From: Cercozoa sp. M6MM
Lineage: Eukaryota; Endomyxa: Ascetosporea
Reading direction: 5' to 3' (one strand)
NCBI GenBank assembly: GCA_040357565.1
Contig: JBDODJ010000156.1
Length of the DNA: 24,637 nucleotides
Under the pieces are notes generated by a model. The model was given only the letters and a program-made list of their open reading frames with translations, searched no databases and was not told where the DNA came from. A program made the position numbers and the translations under genes. Each line of letters starts with the position of its first letter. The first letter of the stretch is position 1. Shown piece after piece: positions 1 to 10,180 of this stretch.

Positions 1-14
1 CCCCCCCCCCCCAG

Positions 15-961
15 TATTATTTTGCTGTTGACCTCATTAACCCCCGCCCCCAAGCAGAAGAAGCGAAACGGCATGCTGAGCAGTAGTAGTAACAGTAGTA
101 GTATCGACACGAGCGAGGGCGGACAGGAGACCGAGGTGGGCGCAGCGGCCGAAGTGCTGACGCAGCTGTGTCTGTTGTCGGAGGAACAAATGACGCGACA
201 TGTCTGTCAGGCTGTGGCCTTGTTTCTGACGGTGCCTTTACCCTCCCTCTCTTGACCTTTCTCTTTTTCCCTCTTTACACCCCACTTACTTCCCGCTTTA
301 CCCCCCTCTTTACCTCCATGTTATACCCCTCTTTACCCCCCCCCCCGCAGTGGGATGACACTTTGACGCGGCGACGCGGAGCGACTTTGGCTCTTCGTTT
401 CGTGGAAACAGTCTCGGCAAATCCGGACCAGTTGCGACTGTTTGCGCCCTTGTATGTTTTAACCCCCTTATGTCCTAGCCTCCCTTACGCCCCCGAGTGC
501 AGTCTGCTGGAGTGGCAAAAGGCGGCGCAAACGTCGCTGTTTCCGTGGCCGAAAGACGCGCAGAGCGCCGGCGATCTCGTCACGGTGGTGCAGCTGGTGG
601 GTCGGGTTTTACCCCCCCCCCCCCCCGTTTATCCTCCTGTTTATACCCTCTTACCCCTGTTTACCCTCCCTGTTGCCCTGCCCCAGGTGTACATGGCCAT
701 CACGGGTCGTCTGTGTTCGTCCGAGGCGCGAAATTTGCTGCTGCAGGCGCCGCAAGTCACTCCGGCCGCCGGGGGGGGGTGGGTGGGTGGCTTTTTTTTT
801 TACCCCCCCCCCCCCCCCCGTTGTGCCCCCCCCCCCCCCTGTGGTAGGAGCAAACGGTGCTGTCGAAGCAGCAGGCGGAGCGAGCGTACCGCGCCGGTTT
901 CAAGCGACTCCTGCAGTCGGCAGCGACGCGCGCGGCTCAGCAGTCGGCGACGGCCTTTTGA
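15..961 (+). CDS. C-terminal part of an unidentified, possibly helical-repeat protein
   Basis: I do not recognise the family. Five exons join in phase: 15-231, 351-451, 503-596, 687-782 and 848-961 (TGA 959-961). They give about 206 residues of C-terminal sequence; the gene enters from the left through an acceptor after a poly-C run at 1-14. The first exon holds a Ser-rich linker and then a helix-like stretch (QLCLLSEEQMTRHVCQAV). The rest is helical and hydrophobic with Trp and Leu spacing (RFVETVSANPDQLRLFAPF, LLEWQKAAQTSLFPW). It ends in a basic/Ala-rich helix (EQTVLSKQQAERAYRAGFKR). This could be the end of an alpha-solenoid protein, but that is only composition. Introns are C-rich with poly-C acceptors; the last donor (779 or 783) is uncertain because of a run of nine G. 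The neighbouring gene converges on it. Confidence 0.6.
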
Positions 962-1432
962 TCCGTGCGGTTACGACGTAGCATCGCATAGCGCGTGACT
1001 AGTTTCGTTAACAGTACCGTACGCCGATACTTCGTTGATATTGGATAGAATGAATCGCGCGAAAAGGAAGTCACTGACCAAATTTAGATCGCTGAGGAGT
1101 TTTAAACCAGACTGCGAAGTTGACCCACTCGTTCAGTGGTTCTACAGTATCGGCGGTCTTTTGCGTTACAAGTAACGTTGGTGGGATTTCTGTCCAGATC
1201 AAATGACCGAAGAAAAGACTTTCACTTCTTTAAAGTCACTTGACTAACGTAATCTCGCACTACAAACTAAAGATATTTGTCTTTATTTAGTTATTTTTGT
1301 GGCATCGCCACAAAGCCGCAGCAACAACTCGACTCCAGCGTAGTATCTATCTATCGTATCGTATATCCATCCCTTACGACGCCACGGCGCGACAGCGCTT
1401 AGCTACAGGGTGTATCGTATAGCTGGCGCCGA
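962..1432. other. Convergent intergenic space
   Basis: This 471-nt space lies between the stop of the left-edge gene and the stop of the TAPT1 homologue, so it should hold two 3' UTRs. I see no coding frame with family similarity. The only recognisable signal is a minus-strand AATAAA near 1282. Confidence 0.5.
1282..1287 (-). promoter_or_regulatory. Candidate polyadenylation signal AATAAA for the TAPT1 homologue
   Basis: The plus strand reads TTTATT, so the minus strand reads AATAAA, about 146 nt past the TAPT1 stop at 1433. None of the other genes in the window has a clear AATAAA at such a distance, so this may be chance. Confidence 0.3.
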
Positions 1433-4400
1433 TCAGAAGATCGGAATGCGCTTGTCGCACATGGCGTAGCGATCGACCTTGCGGAAGTCCTTCAGGTGCG
1501 CACGCAGCTGCCGCCGCTGTTCGGCCTCGACCACGCGCGTGGCGCAGTACTACAGCGCACAGCACACCAAATTACTATTCGCTTGTCCACACCAGACAAT
1601 AAACAGAGCAAGCAGAGGGTACCCGCGCCAGCAGCACCGAGAGCAGCAGTTTCGCAATCAAAGCACCCGCGAACAGCAGCAGCGCCACGCCGAGTTTGTT
1701 CCACAACGGCGCTCGCATCCGCTGGATCGACACGTACAGCACTCGCAGCATCTGCAAGCACAAACACTCCACAAAAACTGCCAAAAAGCCAAAAATACAG
1801 AAAACATAAAAATCCACCACAGCAGCCAGCGGCATCGACGAGAAGCCCAGTCGCTTGGATAACGCGTGAGCGTGGTCCAGACGCTGCGAGGCATCGGCCA
1901 CGTCCACGCGGCGTGACACATAATCGGCACACAACTGCGAAAAAGTGTTTAAAAACACAAACTGAACCCAAAACAGTTAGATAGAGGGAAAAGCTAACGC
2001 TACAATCAGTTCATAACCCTGGTATACGCTAGGCCGCAGATTGTTGAACTTGGTCTGCGCAGGGAAAACAAAAATACAAATACAAGAAAAACAAGCAAAA
2101 CGGAGAAAAAACGCCAAATCTACCACAAAACCGTGTTTGACCCAATCAATGCACAGTTCGACTACAAAGAGCGCCAAAGCGGCAAAAGCAGCCGTGGCAA
2201 CCCATGGGCCAAGATTCTGCGAGAGTGACGTGACCTGCACAAAATCAGGTGACAAATTTAATTTTCAGTTTTTGTCTGGTGTACGTTTAGTTGTTGAATG
2301 ACGCGCATGACACTCACTATCACCATTGAGATTGTGTCAGCCACCTGTGAGCCGATTAAAAGCCACATTTAAGCAATCAGCAGCGAAAACTGAACAAGAA
2401 AATACGGATAAATCGGCGCCGCAAGTGTGCCAGATTTCAGCATTTGCGAGATTGTCGATCCATTGGCAGAATCGGTCACTGAGACAACTGAGTGTGTGAG
2501 TGTGTGCTTGTGATTTAAAAAAGTTTTACATGGGCGAAAAGACGGAAGCACGGAGTGCAGTGAGATTTTGCACAAAGATGGCGCACATGTAAAGACCCAA
2601 CTGAAAGCGTTCCACGACATCTCCAGCCTGAGCAGGCACCCTCAATAAAGCTGCTGCAACAAAAAGGGAGGCAGCTACCGCCACTTGGAACAGATTCGTC
2701 TTGGTGAACTTCTTGAACACGGTGCCTTTGATCTCGCCAAAGTTGTGCGACACCAGCAGCGCGAACAGCACGCTCGGATCACTTTTGTAGCCACACGGAA
2801 AAACTCAAAGCACCCCCCAAACACTCACGACCACTAAGCTACCTGTTGATCGTGACATTCAGTGTCACCATGTTCATAAACAGCAAGGCACTGTGCAGCA
2901 CGACATAAGCCGTGCACAGCAGCACATAAACCGTGCGCCGATCGCCCTGTCACACAGACAAATACAAGGAAACAAACTGAAAAAAGACAGTTTACGTGAA
3001 AACAAATGTCTCGAAGGTCCTCGCCCAGAGCACAGAGCAGTCGATCCAGCAGAAAGAGCATGTTGAACATCACGTAGAGTTTGAGCACTGACTGCCCGCG
3101 AACGAAGTGATAAAACCGACTGGTGTCGACACTGCTCAAAAAGTCAATCAGTCAACCAGTTGCCATTGGTGTTTTCTTGACCAGAACCGTTCCCAACACA
3201 CCTAAGCAGCACACCAGTGGCCACCACGAGCATCAGCATTCGTAGAAAGTCGACACGAGCTTGTGCTGGCCAATGCTGTTCCAAAAAATACAAACTGAAC
3301 GCACCTTAAACAAAATGAAGACCAAAACCAAGCTACCAGGTGCCTCACAAACGACACAACATGCCGAAACAGTCGTAGTGGCAGCAAAGCAAACAGGAAC
3401 AACAAGGCGTCCAAGCAGCACAGGACTCCAACACACTGTAGACAGGCACGTCACGCTTGTTTTCGGAAAAATACCAGAAAAACAACAACTGACTGAAACT
3501 CACCAAAAAACGCTCCAAATACGGAATGATGCCAATAAAGTTGTCAATGCGCTGTGCTGCGGTCCATTCGGTGTGGTTTGTGTACTGTGATCAGAGCACT
3601 CAGTGTTTTAGTCATGCTGAGTGCTTTGAAATTGTGCAAGATTTAAAAAAAAAACAGGATACTGTGCTGGGAATCATTTCGTGCTTCCAGACCCTCCTGA
3701 GCGCCTCCTGTTCGACTCAACCGAATAAACAATACTGCATGACGATAAAGTTGATACCCACGATGAAGGCGACTGCGTGAGCCAAGCCGAAGCAATTTCT
3801 GTCGTTCGGGCCACTTGTTCATCTGTCTGTACACAGGGTATAACATGTTCAAGTTGTACATGTGTGCAAAGTGGTACCGCAGGTTGAGGCGGCTGCGCTG
3901 CTTTGCGCTTGTTGGCCACGTAGAAGCGTGGCACTGTCTCGAGTGCCGACGTCGCTAGCAGCGGCGACAGCGACAACTCGCTCGCCACCGAGAACCGCCG
4001 GTCTTGCGCCTGGGGAAAGGTACAAGGACCAATGCTTATGCTACAACAAGGCTAAACGGCATATAGAATAACAGGGGTGACACACGCGATCAGCGGCATC
4101 GTCCAGCACGAGAGGCGGCACGCCTGTATTGTTGGCCGACTTGACACGCGGCGTTGGCGACAGTAACAAAACCGTCGGTTTCTATTTCAGTCATTCCAAA
4201 AAAATCAACAGTACTTTCACTGAACTAGGATGCAGTTCCAGAAGGTACCCGTGCTGCAGTAGTCGACTCGCTCTTGTCCTCGCTCGTTTTGGTGCCATTC
4301 GCAGCAGCACGAGCTGCCTCAGCGTACGTGATCGGAAAGCGCTGCGTCACGCCCACCTGCACAAGAGCAACAGCATTTCACTTTGAAGTGCGAGAGTCAA

Positions 4401-4448
4401 CAGAAACACACAAAGTACCGAGTGTGAGCGTTTCCTCCGCTCGACCAT
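1433..4448 (-). CDS. TAPT1/EMP65/POD1-family multi-pass membrane protein
   Basis: Seventeen exons join in phase to about 594 residues, the usual family length. From the ATG (4446-4448): 4419-4448, 4249-4356, 4086-4181, 3758-4009, 3504-3584, 3337-3435, 3202-3275, 2996-3131, 2843-2946, 2685-2781, 2552-2627, 2396-2478, 2314-2344, 2124-2161, 2004-2054, 1623-1934, 1433-1549. Family blocks are clear: LDALLFLFALLPLRLF, FYHFVRGQSVLKLYVMFNML, VTLNVTIN, SHNFGEIKGTVFKKFTKTN, ERFQLGLYMCAIF, ELCIDWVKHGFVTKFNNL, SKRLGFSSMPLAAV, and the C-terminal signature VDRYAMCDKRIPIF. The last matches the human TAPT1 end (IDRFTICGNRID) from memory. The N-terminal 160 residues (four exons) are low-similarity and Ala/Ser-rich. 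Family members are ER/secretory membrane proteins linked in animals to ciliogenesis and skeletal patterning, in plants to pollen tube guidance, in yeast to ER quality control. The join at 2396-2552 is the least certain. Confidence 0.9.
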
Positions 4449-4800
4449 TGCTGAAACGAATTATGAGTTTGCCTCGGAACCACGTATTCTAATAACACTT
4501 CGCATAAGTACAGTGTAGTGACACACTAATACACTGCTGCAATGCTATACTAGGGAGACTCGAGATTTCGGAGGAGGCGTCTGTTTGTACATAGTTGTAC
4601 TAAATTAGGCAAAGAAAACGAAGTGATTCTTGGTCCACAGAGCATTGGAATAGGATTGGATCACATAAACCGGGCTTTATAGTGTCAAAACCGTATTAAG
4701 GCACAAAGCTGGCTTATTTTAACTCAATATGTCCGATGACATTGTTTCTCGTGCGCGCTTTCAAAAACACCGCCCCCAACAAAAAGACGAGAATTTGTGT
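4449..4800. other. Intergenic space upstream of the TAPT1 homologue
   Basis: This 352-nt space separates the stop of the coiled-coil gene (4801) from the TAPT1 start (4448), both on the minus strand. It should hold a 3' UTR and the TAPT1 promoter. I see no conserved coding frame, RNA gene or repeat in it. Confidence 0.4.
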
Positions 4801-7649
4801 TTATACGACCTCTTGTTGACGACTGCCAGAGGCCATAGCTAGGGATTTGGTGATTTGTTGGACCGTGTCTATTCCAGTCTCGTCGTTTTGCTCGCGGAAC
4901 TGAGCCAACATGCCGCAGAACGTATCAGCGACAGCCTAAGAACGAGTTATAAGGGTGAAACATGTGACCACATCATTGATGGCAGACGCGCACCCAAAGC
5001 ATTTGTTGCAACTTGTGCGATGCAACTGTTGAGTGTTCAAGTTGCTGTTGCAGACGCTCAGTTTCGTCGAGCAGCACTACTGCACGCGAGGAGACCTCGC
5101 ACACCGATAAGTTTGATGCTTCGCCGCCCACTAGAGCACTTTCGGCCCGTTCTTTGCTGACATGCCTGGCGGTTTCTTCACTACCTTCGCCAAACACTGT
5201 GAGTTTTCGTTTTGCCTCTTCGAGCCGCTGCTGGAAGTGTTGCAATTGTCTCGTTCTGCGCATCATGCAAACCCCCTTCCACATCTCACGGAAAACGGTG
5301 AATAAACGCCAATGTTTTACACAGAGTTTCTGACTTCAATTTGTGCCAGGTGGTGTGCAAGACAAGCGTCGACCGCAGCAGTGCCACTTACTGTTTTCAA
5401 CGATCGAACCGCTTGAGGATCGCATAGCACGAGAAGCTCCTAGGATTCACAAGAACAACAATGAACTATATTTACGAAACTCGCAAGTTCCAGTTAAACC
5501 AAGCTTACGTTGCAGCGGGTTTGCAGAAAGTACAAGGCTGCGCGCCGACTATACGTATCGGTGTCGCAACGAACATTCATAAATTATCAATCAGTTTCTC
5601 GTTGAGCATAAATTTACACTTTACAGCGAGTCCGTATCTCGCGCTGCTGCTGTCTTCGTTGAGCCTAAAAAAATGAGATTATATTACGAAATACCAACAT
5701 GACTGGTCAAAGTTAATGTAATTACCAATCGTGCGCGTTGTCGAGCATTTTCACCGCGTCTGACTCGCAACTGCACACGTTCAAACGCATCCCACGGAGT
5801 GTCGCCAGCTTTCGCCTCTCGCGGTCGAGGGGTTTCGCCAACCGCAGCGAGTCGCTCATTGGATCGTCGTGCTTTCAAGAGCATGTCTTGTGCATGCCGT
5901 CGAAGCTTGTCGAAGAACCTCTTGCTGGTGTGTGAATCTTCTTGAAGAATGTGCACTTCCTTGTATGCTTCGTCGGTATCCGCGGCCACTGCTGTCGCGA
6001 GTGCCGAAAGGCGTGCTATTAGCTGAGGAGGACACAGTTAAATACATCGTTGTAGAAGTAGTAAGATGAAAGAGCTCACATGGTCGGCACGACGCTGATG
6101 TTCACGAGCCAAGCTATGTACGCATTCCGTTATTTTTTGAAGAAGTACTTATTGGAACAAACCTCAATTTCTCCGACACTGCGACGTTTTCATCACGCAT
6201 ACGCGCGATTGTTTGTCGAAGCTAAAGTGAATCCATCAATAATCTATATATATCGATATAGATATGTATAAAACAACAACTGGTTTACATTTTGAGTGTT
6301 CTCATTGACTTCAGTTAACCGTGATTGCATGGCCAGCACCCGGCAGCGAAACTTGGCTTTCACCTAAATTGAACATGTCAAAATATGAAGATCAGTAATT
6401 GGATCCTGTAAAATGGTGTACCATCAAAGTCGAGTGCCTTTCAATGTCATCTTGGCGGTTAGGTAAAATGCTTTTGAGTTCAGCTTTCAAGTGCTTCAAC
6501 TAAGAAAAACAAAAACTTGAACAAGCGATCAACTGGCACAAAGCATGAGCATTGCAAGGACATGCCAGCTTCAATTTCTTTTGTCGTGTATGACGCAGGG
6601 CGTCTGCGACATGCCTTGCCTACAGACTATAGATTTCAACAGACGTGAAAACAATATCAGCCTTACCTCAATTAGATCTTCGACAGGAGACCCTCCGGTG
6701 TCTTTTGCTGAAACTGTGTCTCCCCCTGCGAGCAGCGCAGGTGTACTTTTGGCGCGGTGAAGGTTTATATTCATGCGCGCAAAGTATGACAATTCGGAGT
6801 CGAGTAGACGATCTCGTGCAGTGCGTGTCTTTCGGTACGCACGAGATGTTTTTTGAGCACGCTCAAAGACTCGCGCGCTGCGTTGTTCGGTCAATCCGCC
6901 CGACGCGCGTGAACTTTGATCTTGGCTCTTGTTGACGAGTTTCACCCAACTGTCGCATCGTGACGGTGCAAGGCCGCTTGCCTACCGGTACATTTGGTGG
7001 AGTAGAATTTCTGTTTTTGAATTTATTTCTGCTGTGTACACTTACCGATCGAGTGCGGAGAAGGTGTCGCGTCGATGGCGCTGTGCGTTTCAACGGCAGG
7101 AGGTTCGCCATTGGCATGCTGGCTGTTCTGGACCTGACGCTTGTCAAGTCCAGGCGAGGTAGCTTTTTCTGCATCAGCGTATAGCACCGTAACACTACTT
7201 GTAGGTCGGTAAATTACCTTCTTCTGCGCTTGCAACAAAAGCGTCGATCCGCTTAGCTGGTGAGGTTTGTTTTTCCTTTGCAATGAAAGCTCACGTGAAC
7301 TTCGTGCTCTTAGAATCTTTCTTCGATTCCGCTCCTTGAGCGTGCTTCTCGCTGAACGAATGCTCTCAATTCGACCTGCAGTATCCTGAGAGACCGTTCG
7401 ATCAATTTGAGTTTGCAGTTGTGTTTGCTTCGTCACTGCATCGTGTAGATTGGCACGCACTTGGTCAAGCAACGAGGTTGCCATGTTCGCAGCGGTTTCG
7501 TTGTGCGTGGCCAGTTCGATTCGCATCTCTCGTTCGCGCTGTCGACATGCAAGCCACCGCTTCAGTTGCGACTCGGAGTGCAAGTCGTTCGGCCAGATCG
7601 CGTTGTGTCTTTGTTTTTTAGAACCAAATTGAGGACTTGTAAGCGCCAT
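4801..7649 (-). CDS. Unknown coiled-coil protein, about 657 residues
   Basis: I do not recognise the family. Thirteen exons join with consistent phase: 7218-7649, 7046-7168, 6667-6981, 6422-6499, 6289-6363, 6163-6221, 6080-6113, 5726-6022, 5618-5664, 5509-5548, 5392-5439, 4994-5284 and 4801-4935 (stop TAA). The ATG at 7649 follows the RCC1 stop by 44 nt. The protein opens with a Lys/Arg/Gln segment and a long helix (ESQLKRWLACRQREREMRI). A basic Ser/Arg region follows (residues about 145-185, with RSRTASMP), then an Arg-rich stretch. From about residue 290 to the end it is nearly continuous heptad-like helix rich in R, Q, E and L (LRQTIARMRDENVAVSEKLS; TRQLQHFQQRLEEAKRKL). No membrane segment or catalytic motif is visible. 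It may be a cytoskeletal or ciliary coiled-coil protein, but nothing here proves that. A further small exon in 6500-6666 is possible. Confidence 0.75.
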
Positions 7650-7693
7650 TGTGTGATGTTCACCCGCGGCTTTTTAAGAAACACCATCAACAG

Positions 7694-9946
7694 TCACAGG
7701 TCTACGAGGACACGTATGAGTTGAGTGACTTGGGTCGTACCAATACGCACGACGACGCGATCTAAAAGGGAGGTTAGCACACGAGGAACTTTCTCCGTAC
7801 TGACTTCTCCCTGAAGCGGCGGTTTCGTGAAAGGTACCATTTTGACAACAATATAAATTTATACTGAAGATGTTAGTTTACTGTGCCAAGCTCTCCGTCA
7901 ACGCTCGAGCCGAAGGCCAATACTGCTCCCGTGTCTGTAACACACAGAGAACAGTAGCGCCCGCATTCAATGTCACGAACATTTTGGCCGACGAGAATGC
8001 GGCGCAGCTGTCGACAGCTCATATTGGTTCTACAAGAACTTGGGTGAACTGTGTTCCGACCTGGAAAAGGTATCAACCTACCCGTTTCCGAGTTGACTCG
8101 TTTCATTTGCACCACAGGACCATACATCTCCTTTGTGATCCAGTAGAAGAAGGTGGCCTTGGCCACTTGAACACTTGATAAAAGCAGGTCGGTATGTCGC
8201 TTCTTTTCTGCCATGCCTCAAGCGTGATAAACTGGCATTGCACTTTTCAAACGAACGTCCAGGGGGTAAATGTTTGAGTACAGTACCTCGGTTCACTCTC
8301 AAAAACAAGTTCGCCTCGATCGGATGGGTACCTGCAATGAAGACAGATGACGTTGCAGGGATCTTCACAGACAAACTGAAAAAGAGGCGGTTATGGGTAC
8401 AAGGTTCGAGTTAAAGGAGACGCTTTCAGTTCGCGCCACTTGCTCAACGCTCGTGATTGCATTTGGTAGTGAAACATATCGTTTTCAGTCATTATCGTAC
8501 AATGGAAGCCAGCAATGAAGGCACGGCCCGACTTGAAGAGAATGGCGCTACTTGTGGCACCTGCGCACATGTCTTGCACACGAGGGTGTTCAGACTCCTC
8601 GGTTGCAGCTTGACTCTTCAAGTCCTCTGGGCAGTCCACTTTGGGGAGCTTCAGTTCCACTGGCAACGCCTCGCATGATGCTCTTGTTAACAATGCGTCG
8701 TCCATTTCGTTTCGTATCTTTTGCTTTGTCCGAATCTTTGCCAGTTGCCCGTGCGTGTTGTCACCTGGACACACTCGTAGACGCACAACAAGTAAAAAGA
8801 ACTGTACAGCGCGAGAGGAAGGGAGAGAGAGAGAGAGAGAAATACCAAAGCCCCAGACACGAGTGCCATCAGTGACGAGCGTGTGCGCCACACCTGCACT
8901 GATCTGAACGATGCTGGGCTTTACACCCTTAGACCAGTTCTTCGGCATTTTCGCAAGGGTTGGGTTTGTGATTGTCGGTGTGAAGGAGCCGAGGCCGAGT
9001 TGACCTGCGCGAAACAGCAACCTAAACGTACTCGGAAGAAAAGGGCAACGTACCAGCGCTGTTAGCCCCAAATCCAAAAACTTGGACAGACTCTTGAGTG
9101 GCCTTCTTGCCTAATTCGGTCGGAACCGCCATCACTATTGTGTGTGCTCTTCCGCAGGCCACGTGGACTGCTTGGTGGTCAGAGAGGGAGATTCGTGTTG
9201 GAGTCGCAGAACTGCACATCGCCAAACTCTTTGCGAGCTGCCCGTGTGAGTTCGAGCCCCACAACCACACGTCCCCCGAGGCGTCTATGGAAGCGCAGTG
9301 TTGTCCTCCTGCTGCTATCGATCTCATAGGGACACCCACAGGCCAAAGTCGTGACTTTGACAACAGGGTCGGAAGCAGTGCACATTTCGAGGCATCGCGA
9401 CTACTTCTGTGAAGCAATGCGACAAAAGAAGGTAGAGGGAGGGTATTGTTATGTAGTTTCGGTACACAGCAAGTTGTCCGTTCACACCAATGCCCCAGCA
9501 CAGGATTTCAGTTTTGAGGTCTGTATCGCCCAAGGTCATTCTTTTCTTGCGTGGGAAGGTCTTCGCGGTTTTTGTAGCTTCTGCTTTCAGCGTCTTCGTG
9601 AGCTTAAACTCATACACTCCTGGCTGGTGCGGTTCTCCAGTTTGAGTCTTCTCGGTCAAACGAGCCTGACTTCCTTCTTCAGTTTCATTCTTTGTCTTGA
9701 CACTGGCTTCACGATCGCGAGATTTCTTCAACTGCAACCTGTCAGAGGGTGGTTGGAGGCGATATGTCTTTTCTTTGCAGTGCGGATCAAAGCGACTAAG
9801 CGCGTCTCTGTGAAAGCACAAGCGTGAACAACCACTCCAGGCGCTTTTAAGGATCAGCTTCAACACTAATTTGTTGCTTCAGTCGAAACTGACCTGACTT
9901 GAATACGACGAGCAAACGAAAGCTCAGCGCGCGTCACCTCGCTCAT
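7694..9946 (-). CDS. RCC1-repeat (seven-bladed propeller) protein
   Basis: Nine exons join to about 570 residues. The chosen ATG is at 9946 (exon 9894-9946) and the last two exons are 7882-8057 or so and 7694-7810. An N-terminal basic, Lys/Thr-rich extension of about 120 residues precedes seven RCC1 blades. Their signatures are, in order, CWGIGVNGQLA, WLWGSNSHGQLAK, FGFGANSAGQLGLG, VWGFGDNTHGQLAK, a degenerate blade (AFIAGFHCTIMT), VWSCGANETSQLGNG and LAFGSSVDGELGTG. Typical inter-blade phrases are seen (IAAGGQHCASIDASGDVW, VACGRAHTIVM, QISAGVAHTLVTDGTRVW). Known family roles include Ran exchange (RCC1), ciliary transport (RPGR) and ubiquitin ligases; a propeller alone does not choose between them. 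Several introns split blades just before or inside the GQLG turn. The C-terminus stops soon after VVVRIGTTQ, shorter than a complete closing strand, so the last splice may differ. Head-to-head with the PrsW-like gene. Confidence 0.85.
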
Positions 9947-10180
9947 CAGCAACGATCCACCTGGGTATCACGAATTGCGAAACAGAGCTTGCTCAAAGGC
10001 CTTACCCCTGAGTCCACACCGGTCATACTGTAGAACGTCTCCATTAAAAGACGAATACTTGGCTTGCATTGTGTAAGACTCTTTGTTTATTTTAACCCTA
10101 TTTACGCCCCCCCCCCCGCACCTCTTGCCTGCAGGCCACTGATCCTCGTCGTAGCACAGACAGGCATCGTTCTGGCCGTG
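9947..10180. promoter_or_regulatory. Divergent promoter region with a 5' leader intron end for the PrsW-like gene
   Basis: The space separates the RCC1 start (9946, minus) from the first plus-strand ATG of the PrsW-like gene (10181), so it should drive both. On the plus strand it holds TTTACG, a run of C and CTTGCCTGCAG ending at 10125, a typical acceptor of this genome. There is no plus-strand ATG from about 9860 to 10180. The upstream exon must therefore be a non-coding leader, lie beyond the neighbouring gene, or be a trans-spliced leader. Confidence 0.5.

Noticed and set aside
597-686. TTTACCC words as telomere-like repeats
   Set aside because: Canonical telomere complements are CCCTAA or CCCTAAA; these lie inside introns, are irregular, and follow gene orientation.
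168-998. 276-codon plus-strand open frame read as one protein
   Set aside because: It reads through C-rich introns with clear GT and AG ends and switches out of frame with the flanking exons; the spliced model is better.
1496-1984. 162-codon plus-strand frame
   Set aside because: Antisense to the conserved C-terminal exon of TAPT1.
6240-6272. TATATCGATATA palindrome as a regulatory site
   Set aside because: It lies within an intron of the coiled-coil gene and is simple AT repeat.
10009-10047. Minus-strand ATG exon (METFYSMTG...) as the RCC1 start
   Set aside because: It ends at a good donor, but joining it to the next exon gives an immediate stop; the ATG at 9946 keeps the frame into the propeller.
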